The notes beneath the pieces were generated by a model that worked only from the letters and a program-made list of their open reading frames with translations, did no database searches and was not told the DNA's origin. Shown here piece by piece: positions 14,023 through 25,356 of a stretch of DNA of 64,000 nt. The DNA is from Iris pallida (taxonomy: Eukaryota; Streptophyta; Magnoliopsida; Asparagales; Iridaceae), in the NCBI GenBank assembly GCA_029216955.1, contig JANAVB010010791.1:8993593-9057592 (forward strand). The letters are read 5' to 3'. A program made the position numbers and the translations under genes. The stretch's first letter is position 1; each line of letters begins with the position of its first letter.

Positions 14023-14736
14023 GTGTCTTGTGTCGTGTCCACGACACCTGTGTCTCGCAGCACTACGTAGTGTACCTGTGTGTGTATTTCGTGTGTTTGC
14101 TGGATTCGACACGTCGTGTCCTGCATCCTAGGACCCGATACGACCTGTATAGCATGTGTACACTTATACGACACATGACCAACCAATTAATTTAAATATT
14201 AGTTGTATTTGAACTCGAAATCATGGGTTCCTCCAAATTTCTGATACTATTTCACTGTAGGTTGATTTTCTGAGATTTTGAATTGGGTTTACTGTTTTCC
14301 TTGATGATTAATTGAAATGTTGGTACACCTACATACATCTGAGCTTAGTGGCATGTTAGGATTCATAAATTGTATTAGATTATGGGTTTCGATCTTCATT
14401 AAACTGGTTTGTGTACACTTAAAACTGAGAATTGATAAATTTTCATGTGTGCATTGATATATATCACACATACACACATGATGCTGAAAATTGGAAATCA
14501 ATTCCTGTTACACTAATTTCTGAAACATTCACACTGTTTTCTCTACACACACACCCTCTTCCTGCCACACACAGGAACCTATATCCCTGTACACACTTTT
14601 GACACACACACACATATAGATATTTGTCACTCTATATCTCTCTCTCCCTCTAATTATGTATATATATATATATATATAGTATCTATAATTTTGCTAGAGA
14701 AATATGTAATGTATATATATACAAATTACCTATATG

Positions 14737-14808
<72 letters not shown>

Positions 14809-16303
14809 CCTATATTATTTTAGCATATATATATATGTGGTAATTAAATATGTGTGTTGCCAATATAGATTGTATATGGCATATAGCCTATGTGTATATG
14901 GAATGTATACACATGAGTTTTGTGTGTTGATAGCTTGTGTGGCATTGTGTTGATGTGTGAATGCTAGATTGGTATGGTTAGGCTTAGTGAGACTTGTCTG
15001 GGTTAGGTTTGACCTAGTTGACCTAGTTTGACTATTGTAGTTGACTAGAGTTGACCAAAGATTAACTTTAGCCTAGATTGACCCAAACATCATGTATAAT
15101 GTATTGTAGCAGTCTATTTTACCATTTTGGATATGATGTGACTTGTACTATTCTAATAGGAGCCAGACACCACTCCTCAGGCAGTATTTTATTCCAGTTA
15201 CTCAGGATATCAGGTAAGTACATTCTCGGACCGTTTCATACTTGATAGGATTTATATTTAAGCTCTAGATTACTTTACTTGATGCTGTCATGTTGTTACT
15301 ACGGATTGGTACTATATGGATCCCTTCATGAGATATTATCCCCCTCGGGAGCATTGGGTTACAGTATGTCATGTGCGTTTCACTTTCATCATGTACTCCG
15401 GTGCTTTCACCATTCATGTGCACTCTCGCGATTCATGTACTCTCATATTCACGGAGCCCCCATGTATACAATTATGTGTACCCTATTATGGGCCTTCATG
15501 TGATATCATGTGCAATAACATAACCTGTCTGGATCCTTGTGTATTGATTGGGGTACGAGGGAGTATAAATGGCCATGTGAACAATTCTAAAGTAGTATAC
15601 TCATGTGCAAACTCTTAGATTACTCATGTGCAAATTCAAGCCATTCACATGTCTATTTTATACTCTAAATCACTAGATTACTGTTAGTTCTCTACTTATA
15701 GTATCTATTTATATTACCGTTCTCTCTTTTACTTCATGTATATTATTCAGCATTTTATGTATCTTACTCTATTGCATATTTATATATCATGTCATATTAT
15801 GAACTACGTGAGATGTACTGTGCTCGCTCCCGTCCTGACAGGACCTGTTGAAAATATTACAGATGACATTGAGGAGTTCTGTCCCACATACTATGGAGCA
15901 GGCCTAGATGACACATGTGAGTTAGACTCCCAGGAGGACCTAGCACTTGCAGAGGACATTACCCTAGTAGTCTAGGCTAGTTAGCTAGACCAGTATCTTA
16001 CTTATCATTCTGTCTTGTTTGGATACACTTGTATTTATTTGGGTATTTGTTATTTTGGATATTGTGGAGTTGTTTATCTTAGACACTTAGTTTCTCTCTC
16101 TTATCTTGTATTCCATCTGTGGATTCTGTTGAGATATTATCTATCTATCTTATCGTACTTTCTTCCTTAGCTGTGATTAAGTTGTATTTTATATTATTCC
16201 TCTATTCGGAGAGTATAACTGTACAGGTACCTTATAATTGTTAGATGTATGTGACCTAGGACAGCGTTCTACCGTCGACTCTGCGGCATAGGCTGGACGT
16301 AAC
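14023..16303 (+). repeat. G1 5' LTR, main fragment
   Basis: Matches 33203-35402 of the 3' LTR throughout, with small differences and a longer TA tract (about 14738-14806 against 33908-33958). It starts abruptly where the match begins (GTGTCTTGTGTCG) and ends with GTAAC at 16299-16303, which is repeated at 26835-26839 after the SIRE insertion. It contains a W-box cluster (about 15000-15085) and the acidic reading frame at 15859-15975. Confidence 0.9.
15736..15975 (+). CDS. LTR-borne short ORF with conserved acidic C-terminus (G1 5' LTR)
   Basis: The open frame of about 79 codons ends at TAG 15973-15975. Its last 39 codons (from 15859) encode an acidic peptide, DDIEEFCPTYYGAGLDDT followed by a Glu/Asp-rich tail. 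They follow AAAATATTACAG, which looks like a splice acceptor. The diverged F LTR has the corresponding peptide with about 21 of 38 residues identical and many silent codon differences. The upstream 40 codons are not conserved in F, so only the acidic part is a credible coding exon. Function unknown. Confidence 0.4.
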   Translation: MYIIQHFMYLTLLHIYISCHIMNYVRCTVLAPVLTGPVENITDDIEEFCPTYYGAGLDDTCELDSQEDLALAEDITLVV

Positions 16304-17366
16304 TATAGGAACGATATAGTAAAGCGTAATACTCTAGAGGGGGGGTGAATAGAGTTGGCAGCGGAATAATGCTATTTAAAAAAGTTAGTAGCACAATCAC
16401 AGAATATTAATCACAACTAAAATAATGTAAAGGCAAAGTTAAGAGAGCAAACGCAAAGACAGCGATGTATACTGGTATCCCTCTGTTGAGGACTAATCCA
16501 GTCGGTAGAACTCTTGCTACCAGTTGAATCCACTATTGGAAAAATTGCAAGTTTTCTTACGAAGTCCTTGCAACTTCTACAACGTGAGCTTTGATACGAA
16601 GAACTCGACCAACTTCAAATGTGAAGAGGTATTCTTCAATCAAGCCTTCTGATTACAATCTCTCAGAAACTTCTAGACCGCACCGCACTGGCAAATCGAC
16701 TAGAGGATTGTAACTGGCTTGGGATCTGAAATTGAAAGCTCTAGAAAACTCTTTGGAAGACTGAAAGCTTTAGATAGAGAGAAGATTGAAAGTGAATGAG
16801 TGAATTGAAATGATCGAAATCCTTCTCTATTTATAGGAGTTCCAAAGGCAGACTTCTGTCAGAATTCGGGCAGAATTCGGGCAGAACTCTTTGAGCAAAT
16901 CTCGGTCAAATCCGCAACTGCAGGAGGACCAAGTTCCAAAGATTCAAAATCACAACGGCCACCAACCGAACTCTGGCCGAACTCGGTCCGAGTTCTATCA
17001 GGGTTAAGTCAGGGTTTAGTTAGTGTTTTGAAAAAGCTTTTGGTGATTTTTGAAAACCTTTTTGAAAACCTTTTTGTAAACCTTTTTGAGAGGTCATTTT
17101 AAAAATATTTTGAACTCATTTGAGGGTAGCCTATTTGCCAGTACGACTCAGTGTACAACATATTCCTAGACTCAAATAAAATAAAAAATATATTGCATAA
17201 GAAATTACAGACTCGAGTAGGCAAACAGATCTTCGGTCTTGAATGGAGTAGATAGCTAATCTTGATCATGTCCAAGAATCCGATATGTCCCGACTAGCTT
17301 TGTATATCCAGACAGAGTGTGATCAATTATTAAAATCAGGTTGACCATATGACCAATGGGCCAACA
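16304..17366 (-). repeat. SIRE 3' LTR (minus sense)
   Basis: The 1063 bp are closely similar to the right LTR once the Mutator-like insert is removed. The minus-strand TATA CCTATAAATAGAG is at 16825-16837. A degenerate motif based on GAATTCGGGCAG / GAACTCGG recurs at about 16860-17000. Confidence 0.92.
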
Positions 17367-17381
17367 ATCTCCCCCATTTTG
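17367..17381 (-). other. SIRE polypurine tract
   Basis: The minus strand reads AAAATGGGGGAGAT directly before the 3' LTR, the primer for plus-strand DNA synthesis. Confidence 0.85.
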
Positions 17382-17930
17382 ATAATTGACAAACTATGAA
17401 TGATATAACATTAAGCTAAGCTTGTTCAAAATATCAAAAAGTAGAAATTATTCATATCCTGTATTAACTCAAAAAAATGTTAGATCTTTAATTTTCTCCC
17501 CCTTTGTCACTTAGCAAAATAATTGCACAAGAGAAGGCTCCCCCGTATTTAATGCAGAAGGCTCCCCCGCAATTTAATGCATAAGGAACAAATAGTGAGA
17601 AAACATATAAAAGAGATAAGGCATAAAAATTAGAGAGATATCATTGCAGGCATGTATTGTCTCTAAAGAATATTATCACAGGCATGTTATTTCACAGGCA
17701 GTTTGTAATGAAAAAGCAGCATAAAGAGATAGTGCTAAAACAAAGTGCTGAAATAAACTGAAATATCATAAACGAAACACCATAAGCATGTCCATGAAGA
17801 TAAAAGTACTGAAAGCATACTACAAAGTGCTGATAAATATCAAAAAGTACTAATAAAAATAAATACTGATAAAAACTTGGAATATTGGAGCATTTCCAAG
17901 TATACAATAGAATGCCACTAAAAAATCAAA
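17382..17930. other. SIRE 3' untranslated region
   Basis: AT-rich with two GGCTCCCCCG direct repeats (about 17536 and 17566). I see no gene in it. Confidence 0.6.
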
Positions 17931-19221
17931 TCACATCTCCTCATCACTATCCTCGTCATCATCAATGTCAGCTCGACCAGCATGTCCTGAAGGACCAGCA
18001 CCAGAAGTACCAGCGCCAGAAGGATGAGTAGGGGCGCCAGCATAGAACTCACCAACGTAGTCACGAGGTGCACGATACCAATCATAGGCGTTACCTGGCT
18101 GGAAGTAGGCATGGACAGCCTCATCCTCACAGCGGTAACCCGAAAAAGCTGGATCTCGAGGGATGGAACTGGCTGAATGACCAGTCTGAGCAAAACGAAG
18201 ATCAGCCAAGGAGTTTGCCATCGCCTGATAATGGGTGACGTCGCAGAACTCACGCTCGCGAGCCATGTCCGTCATCGAGACGTGCAAAGCAGATAAGTGC
18301 TGATGTATGCCCTCAAATGTTATGGCATACTAATGAGGTGGTGGAGGAGGTACAGTAGGAGGAGCAGTAGGTGGAGCTGTAGCAGTCATGCTACGGCGAG
18401 ATAACTGAAGAAACTTGGGTCAGGGTCCTGAGTACAAGTCGACAGATCAATGTCAAAGCGCTGAAAGATGCGTGGGAGAATCATCGCATAAGAGAGATTT
18501 CTATCTCTTGCACGACAACGACTCATCATCTGAATCATGGTCTTAGGGCAGAAAATGGAATCTCCTTAAGAATGTGGTACATGGCGGACAGCTCAAGAGA
18601 AGTCACATCATCCTTTGAAGTGGATTTAGGAAGAATACTGGAATAGATGATACGATGCAATTCATAGTTAAACAAGTTCAGGTTGTTAGCCTTAAACTTT
18701 CCAGAGCGTACTCTATCAGGTGCACAGAGTTCCGCTTTGAAACTTGCAAGTGTCGTGCCTTCGGGAAAGTCAAAATTAGTGATATCGACTAGCGGTTCAC
18801 CTTCGTTCGGGATACCAAGGATCTCCGCTAAGAGGCTATCATCGAAATTGATATCAATACCTCCAACACGTGTGGTCACATCGAAAGTGTCTAATATGAG
18901 ATTGCAATAGAACAATCTAATGGCATTAGTTGCTATAGGAAAGCATATTTTAACAAATAAATATAACCCTAATGCCTCAAACAAATGACGATGATCAGGA
19001 AACACAGTCCATTTGACTGGAGCGCCTGTGCATATGGATCGTATAGAAAAATCACCATACCACAGTAGGACTTGGTCGAGGGTTTGAAAGAAAAACCCAT
19101 CGAACGCACCGTCACTCGTTTGGACTGGCGAAAAGAGTGAATCCGTATGTAGATGCGAAGATGACCCTTCCTCACTAGGGGTCGTCTTCTTCCTCTTAGA
19201 TGGATTGAATTTAGGAGCCAT
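17931..19221 (-). pseudogene. Extra ORF downstream of SIRE pol, 'putative plant transposon protein'-like
   Basis: The ATG at 19221 begins MAPKFNPSKRKK. The N-terminal 230 residues (to 18538) show the pattern of the plant transposon-associated protein domain (Pfam PF20167, from memory): an aromatic segment (WTVFPDHRHLFEALGLY), then LFYCNLI, then LAEILGIPNEGEP. The frame shifts near 18540 and again near 18400, continuing as SRCRARDRNLSYAMILPRIF, a Pro/Thr run, and a C-terminal part (18287-17931) ending in an Asp/Glu-rich tail. A CAG to TAG change lies at 18330-18332. Full length would be about 430 residues. SIRE elements often carry an 'env-like' ORF at this place; this one has no visible signal peptide or membrane segment and looks like a captured cytoplasmic or nuclear protein. 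Confidence 0.65.
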
Positions 19222-19833
19222 ATGTGCAAATTGGAATAAAAATGCACTAATTGAAAGGTGGAGAGAGAGGGAGTTATACCTCACGAAATCAAGATATGTC
19301 GTAGAGAACGACGATCTCCGCACGATTCCAAATTTTGGAGAGATTTCACCAAGTAGATTGGAAGGAAAAGATTGGTGAAAAACTAGGGTTTGATGGCTCG
19401 GGTCGGCTGCTGCTGCTGTTTGGAATAATTTGGAAGCAATAAAGAAGAAGGGCTGCTCGGGTTCTGTATATATAACCAGACACCCTCAACAGAACTCGGG
19501 CCGAATTCGGTCAGAGCTCTGGCCGAATTCGCCCAGGGTTCTTCAAAGTTGGTTTTTGCTATTCTTTTTTATTGTCTCATTTCAAATATTTAATTCAAAG
19601 ATTAGTTATTTTGGCCTTCAATTAACATAATTAATATTATTTTATGAATTAAATGTCATTACACAGCAACTGTCTTAGATTAGCTGTAGGAGTACTGTCC
19701 CAGCTGGCGGAGGTTCACCGGGGAACTCTTAAGTACCGCTTCGCTTCAACCGTAGTTGTGGTGACAGACAGACTCTTTATTGGCTTGTCTCTAACACAGT
19801 TTTTGCATAATGATATATAATCATAAAACAAAA
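19222..19833. other. Spacer between SIRE extra ORF and pol
   Basis: No coding sequence. A tract at about 19490-19545 repeats the GAACTCGGGC / GAATTCGGTC motif found in the LTR. It would be the place for a promoter or splice acceptor for the extra ORF, but I see no clear one. Confidence 0.5.
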
Positions 19834-22800
19834 TCATTTAATATTATTGACGTCCAAAATTCCTAAGTTTCGACGTAAATAATTGAAACGATCTTCCGCT
19901 AGAGGTTTAGTGAAGATGTCAGCTAGTTGATTTTCAGTATCTATGTACACAAGGTTTATATCTCCATTTTGATGATAATCTCTAAGAAAATGATGTCTAA
20001 TCTCGATATGTTTAGTACGAGAGTGACATACTGGATTCTTAGTCAAATTAATAGTGCTCGTGTTATCACAAAAAATGGGAATTTGTGTGTAAAATAAATC
20101 ATAGTCTTCTAGGGTTTGTTTAATCCACAAAATCTGAGCGCAACAACGTCCTGCGGCGATGTACTCAGCCTCTGTTGTTGATAGGGCTACAGAATTTTAC
20201 TTTTTACTAAACCAAGAGACTAAAGCTTTGCCTAAGAAATGACATGTACCACTTGTACTTTTTCTATCAACTTTGCATCCAGCAAAATCTGCATCCGAAT
20301 AACTAATAAGGTCAAAGGACTTAGTTTTGGGATACCACAAGCCAACAGAAGAAGTGCCTTTAAGGTATCGAAAGATACGCTTAACTGCGGACAGATGTGA
20401 TTCCTTTGGGTTAGCTTGAAAACGTGCACACAGGCAAACACTAAACATTATATCTGGACGACTAGCAGTTAAATAAAGTAAACTACCAATCGTACCTCGA
20501 TACTTACGTGTGTCGACTGGCTTGCCTTGTTCATCTGAATCAAGCTTTGTTGAAGTTGCCATTGGAGTGCCAATAGGTTTGACATTGTCCAGATCGAACT
20601 TCTTTAGCAAGTCTTTTGTGTACTTGGCTTGATTTATGAATGTCCTATTATCAGTTTGTTTGATTTGCAGTCCGAGAAAGAATTTCAGCTCTCCCATCAT
20701 GCTCATCTCAAACTTATTCTGTATACACTTAGAAAATTCTTGCCACAGAGATTCATCAGTAGATCCAAATATAATATCATCAACATAGATTTGAATTAAA
20801 AGCAGCTTGCCATTAAAAGATTTAATAAATAGTGTAGTGTCAACCTTCCCTTTTGAAAAACCGTTGTCAAGTAGAAAAGAGCTTAGACGATCATACCAAG
20901 CACGAGGGGCTTGTTTTAAACCGTATAGAGCTTTCTTCAACTTGAAAACATGATCTGGGTTTTTAAAATCCGTAAAACCTAGAGGTTGTGCTACAAAAAC
21001 TTCTTCTTTTATAAATCCATTTAAAAAAGCACTCTTCACATCCATTTGAAAAAGTTTGAAATCATGAAAATATGCAAATGCACATAACATGCGAATGGAT
21101 TCTAATCTCGCAACTGGGGCATAAGTCTTATCGTAGTCGATACCTTCTTCTTGATTGTATCCTTGAGCTACGAGTCAAGCCTTATTACGAGTCACTAAAC
21201 CATTCTCATTCAGTTTGTTTCGGAATACCCAACGGGTGCCAATGACCGGATGATCAACAGGCCTGGGAACAAGTTCCCAAACTTGATTCCGTTCAAATTG
21301 GTTTAATTCCTTTTGCATAGCATCTATCCAAAAACTATCACTACATGCTTCATCAATAGTTTTGGGTTCTAGCTGTGAAATAAATGCAACACTAGATATA
21401 ATATCTCTACAGGATGTACGAGTACTTACTCCCTTGGTAATATTACCAATTACCAAATCCTTTGGATGATTAGCTGTAAATTTCAACCTTTTCGCTTCAT
21501 TCTGAAGGTAGCTGGTTCCTGGATCTTCTCTAGGAGGTTCAGCTAGTACAGAGCTTGGTTAAGAATTAGCTGGAGTTGAGCTTGGTACAGATGTATCTTC
21601 GTCATTGTCATCAATTGTCATTTGATTCAATTCATCAAAAGTGACATTGATTGACTCTTCGATGATCATGGTACGTTTGTTGAAGACTCTGTATCCTTTG
21701 CTCTTGGCCGCATAACCTAAAAATATACCTTCATCGGCCTTTTCATCAAATTTTCCCAAATTGTCTTTTGTATTAAGAATAAAACATTTACAACCAAAAA
21801 TTCGAAAGTATGAAACTAAAGGAATTCTATCAAACCATAACTCAAATGGAGTCTTCTTCGATTTGGGTCGAATTAGAACTCTATTGAGAACAAAGCAAGC
21901 TGTGTTGACAGCTTCAGCCTAGAAATATTTGGGTAGACTAAACTGGTTTAACATCACTCTGGCCATTTCGGTTAGAGTTCTGTTCTTATGTTCCACAACT
22001 CTATTTTGTTGTGGAGTCCTAGGGTAGGAGAACTCTTGTATAAAACCGTGTGTGTCACAAAATTGCTCAAAATCAGCATTCTCGAATTCGCCACCATGAT
22101 CGCTTCTAATGCGAGTGATCATGTAACCTTTTTCATTCTGAACTTTCTTGCAAAAGGCGACAAATTCGGGTAATGCATCATTCTTGCGTGTCAAGAAATA
22201 TACCCACGTGTATCTAGAGAAATCATCTACAATTACGAAAGCATAAAGTTTACCTCCGAGGCTAGCAACTCTGCTAGGACCAAATAAGTCCATATGAAGC
22301 AATTATAGAGGTCTAGTAGTACATACTGCGTTTACTGACTTGAAAGTGGATCTGGTAGCTTTGTTCCTTTCACATTGACTGCATACCGAATCCTTCTTGA
22401 ATGTAATGTCCGGTAAACCGTGTACTAGCTTCTTTATGGATAATCTTGATATTGTATCCATATTAGAGTGACCGAGTCTCATATGCCACAGATGACTCTC
22501 ATCACTCTTGGCCATTAAGCATCTACCTGAAATGTTAGTTTCTTCTAACAAATAAAAAACATATATATTGTCTTCCCTGATACCTTCAAAGATAGTACTA
22601 CCAGTTGAGCTATCAACTTTAGTACATTTGTCTTTGCCAAAGTTGATGCCATAACCAAGATCAGCTAGATGACTTATGCTGAGTAGGTTATGTTTCAACT
22701 CGGTAACCAGACAGACATCCTTAATTACAGGATAGGGAGACTTACCAACATCACCGATACCAATAATATACCCTTTCAAATTATTACCGAAGGAGACATA

Positions 22801-22914
22801 GCCTTCCTTCTTTTTCTTCGACAGTGTTGCAAATAGGGTAGCGTCACCGGTCATATGTCGTGAGCAACCGCTGTCGAGGATCCATTTGCTTCTAGCATGT
22901 GAAGGGTGTTCCAC
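19834..22914 (-). pseudogene. SIRE pol: protease, integrase, reverse transcriptase, RNase H (nonsense mutations)
   Basis: One frame from 22914 to the stop at 19834 holds, in order: protease WILDSGCSRHMTGD; integrase with zinc-binding His and Cys residues around 22380-22470 and catalytic region MDLFGP, RSDHGGEFEN and an E in VVEHKNRTL; reverse transcriptase with YVDD at 20776-20787; RNase H with SDADFAGC and STTEAEYIAA. Five in-frame stops (22303, 21919, 21559, 21175, 20197) interrupt it. Four are where the family has Gln (CAA to TAA), Trp (TGG to TAG) or Arg (CGA to TGA), and the fifth also fits CAA to TAA. Apart from these the domains are well preserved, so the copy died recently. Order INT before RT defines Ty1/copia. 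Confidence 0.9.
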
Positions 22915-24754
22915 CTACAAAACAGTTTGCAGATGAAACCTTTGGTACCCATTTCTTGTAGGGTCCTGAATTGTTAGCTTTAGGTATCCAAGCATAAACA
23001 TTTAAATCAACAAGCTTTCTCATTCTACATGCAGATGATATATGACCAATGAGGCCACAATAATAACATTGTGCATGTCGAGTGTTGAAAGCTGAGTGGT
23101 GTGCATGGTTGGTAGGTTTGGGTTTTCTAGTATAGAAAAAAGCATACCTATAATCTTGTTTGGGCTTAACCTTTTGGGGTAAAGGTTTGATAGGGTTAGG
23201 TCTGACAGTGTTTGGCTTGGGAATGTTCCGATTTCTCGGTAAGTGACACGTGTTAGGGTAGGAAGCAGCAAGCTCAGGCTGTTTTCCTAACCTAATTTCC
23301 AATCTTTTGGAAGTGTCATACAACTTAGTATAATCAGAAGTAAGTGATTCCATTCTGATTTCTGCATATTGAAGACTTTTCTCCTCTATAGAAAGTTCTT
23401 CCTTGAGTTGGTCAATAATTTTGTCTTTCTCTTCAGATGACTTGGTAGTCTCGTGTAATAAGAGCTTTATTGAAGAAAGCTCACCAGACTCACTAACATT
23501 ATTTCTAACGTCAGCTAGTAGGTCGGTAAGTCTACCTATTTCACCTTTGTACTCTTTGAGTACCTTCTTAGAGGTCTGATACTTACTACGCAGTTTCCTT
23601 TAATCAGTCATCAGGTCACTGAAGGCATCTCCTAATTACTTAAAGGTGAAGTCATCATAAGTATCAACTACAGGTTCAGTAGGTACCTGATCGGATGCCA
23701 TAAAGCATACTTTTGTAGCGTCTTCTGATTGTTCGTCTTCTGAGTCGCTGGCTTCACTTTCATGCCATATGCTGGTATTGGCATATTTTCGTGATGTTGA
23801 TCTCTTCAGGTTCCCTTTTTCATACCTGTTGCTCTTCTTGCTTGATGATGAGTTTGTGGGACAATCATTCTTCATGTGTCCCTTCTTTTTGCAACCATAG
23901 CAGACAACATCTTCTTGGTACCAGTTGTTGCTGTTGTTTTCTTTGACTCTCTTCTCATGTCTCATGAATCTTTTGAACTTCCTTGCCAGGAGTGCTTGAT
24001 CTTCAGCGTCAGATCCACTGCTGTCTGAGTCATCTTCAGCAGCTTTTCTTTGCTGAGCCTTGAGGGCGATAGTCTTCTCCTTTGGTGCAGGCTCTTCAAA
24101 ATCTTGTAGCTCCAGTTCATGAGTGAGTAGCTTACCCATGAGTACTTCGAGGGACATAGTTGTGAGGTCGTTTCCTTCAATGATTGCAGTAGCCTTTGGA
24201 ATCCAGTTCTTGTTGAGAGTTCGCAGGAGTTTGCGAATCTTTTTATGGTTACTGTAATCTTTGCCTAGGAAGGACAAAGGATTTACAATATCCAAGAACC
24301 TCTCGTACATTTGTGTAACTGTTTCGTTGGGCTTCATTTTGAACGCCTCGTACTCTTGAGTAAGTCTGCTGACTTTAGATTCCTTGACTTGAGTCGTGCC
24401 TTCATGTGTGACTTCGAGTAGCTTCCATACTTCATTAGCCGTTGTGCAGATAGACACCATGTTAAATTCAGTTCTGTCTAAAGTACAAAAGAGAGCATTA
24501 ATGGCACGTGCGTCAAGACCTGCCCTTTTCTTTTCTTTCTCTGTATATCTGCTATGGGGTTTTTCAACTAAAACTCCATCAACATTTATACGAGGTGGCT
24601 TTTGATAGCCATCAAGAACAATGGACCATAAATCAAAATCAAGAGATTTTAAGAAGAAACTCATCCGTGTTTTCCAATATTTATAATTCGTACCATCAAA
24701 CAGTGGGGGTCTGTTTGTGACCTGGCCTTCACTTGTGAATTTCACAGTTGCTAT
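22892..24754 (-). pseudogene. SIRE gag with CCHC knuckle and coiled coil
   Basis: The first 369 codons (to 23636) resemble SIRE gag: RPPLFDGTNYKYWKTRM near the N-terminus and knuckle CYGCKKKGHMKNDC at about 23895. No ATG opens the frame; an ATA at 24752-24754, three codons before the GTG at 24745, is probably the mutated start. Two TAA codons (23636-23638 and 23600-23602) follow, then a Glu/Lys-rich stretch (23599-23354) that should form a coiled coil, then a second knuckle-like CYYCGLIGHISSAC at about 23050. The frame ends at 22892 and pol continues in another phase, so one frameshift separates them. Gag would form the particle shell. Confidence 0.85.
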
Positions 24755-24833
24755 GTGTTGTACTGTGATATATATAACAGTTAATTAAAATGAATAAATA
24801 ATTGCACTGTTACCTTTGCTTTACCTGTAACAC

Positions 24834-24847
24834 CCGCTCTGATACCA
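24834..24847 (-). other. SIRE primer-binding site (initiator tRNA-Met)
   Basis: The minus strand reads TGGTATCAGAGCGG, two bases inside the 5' LTR. TGGTATCAGAGC is the complement of the plant initiator Met-tRNA 3' end. Confidence 0.93.
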
Positions 24848-25356
24848 ATTGTAGGAACGATATAGTAAAGCGTAATACTCTAGAGGGGGGGTGAATAGAG
24901 TTGGCAGCGGAATAATGCTAATTAAAAAAGTTAGTAGCACAATCATAGAATATTAATCACAACTAAAATAATGTAAAGGCAAAGTTAAGAGAGCAAACGC
25001 AAAGACAGCGATGTATACTGGTATCCCTCTGTTGAGGACTAATCCAGTCGGTAGAACTCTTGCTACCAGTTGAATCTACTATTGGAAAAACCGCAAGTTT
25101 TCTGACGAAGTCCTTGCAACTTCTACAATGCAAGCTTTGATACGAAGAACTCGTCCAACTTCAAATGTGAAGAGGTATTCCTCAATCAAGCCTTCTGATT
25201 ACAATCTCTCAGAAACTTCTAGACCGCACCGCACTGGCAAATTGACTAGAGGATTGTAACTGGCTTGGGATCTGAAATTGAAAGCTCTAAAAAACTCTTT
25301 GGAAGACTGAAAGCTTTAGATAGAGAGAAGATTGAAAGTGAATGAGTGAATTAAAA

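Noticed and set aside
15316..15618. 100-codon frame in the G1 LTR, open also at 34423-34725
   Set aside because: The F and E LTRs do not keep the frame; the similarity is only between the two LTRs of G1, and the sequence is a CATGTAC-rich repeat.
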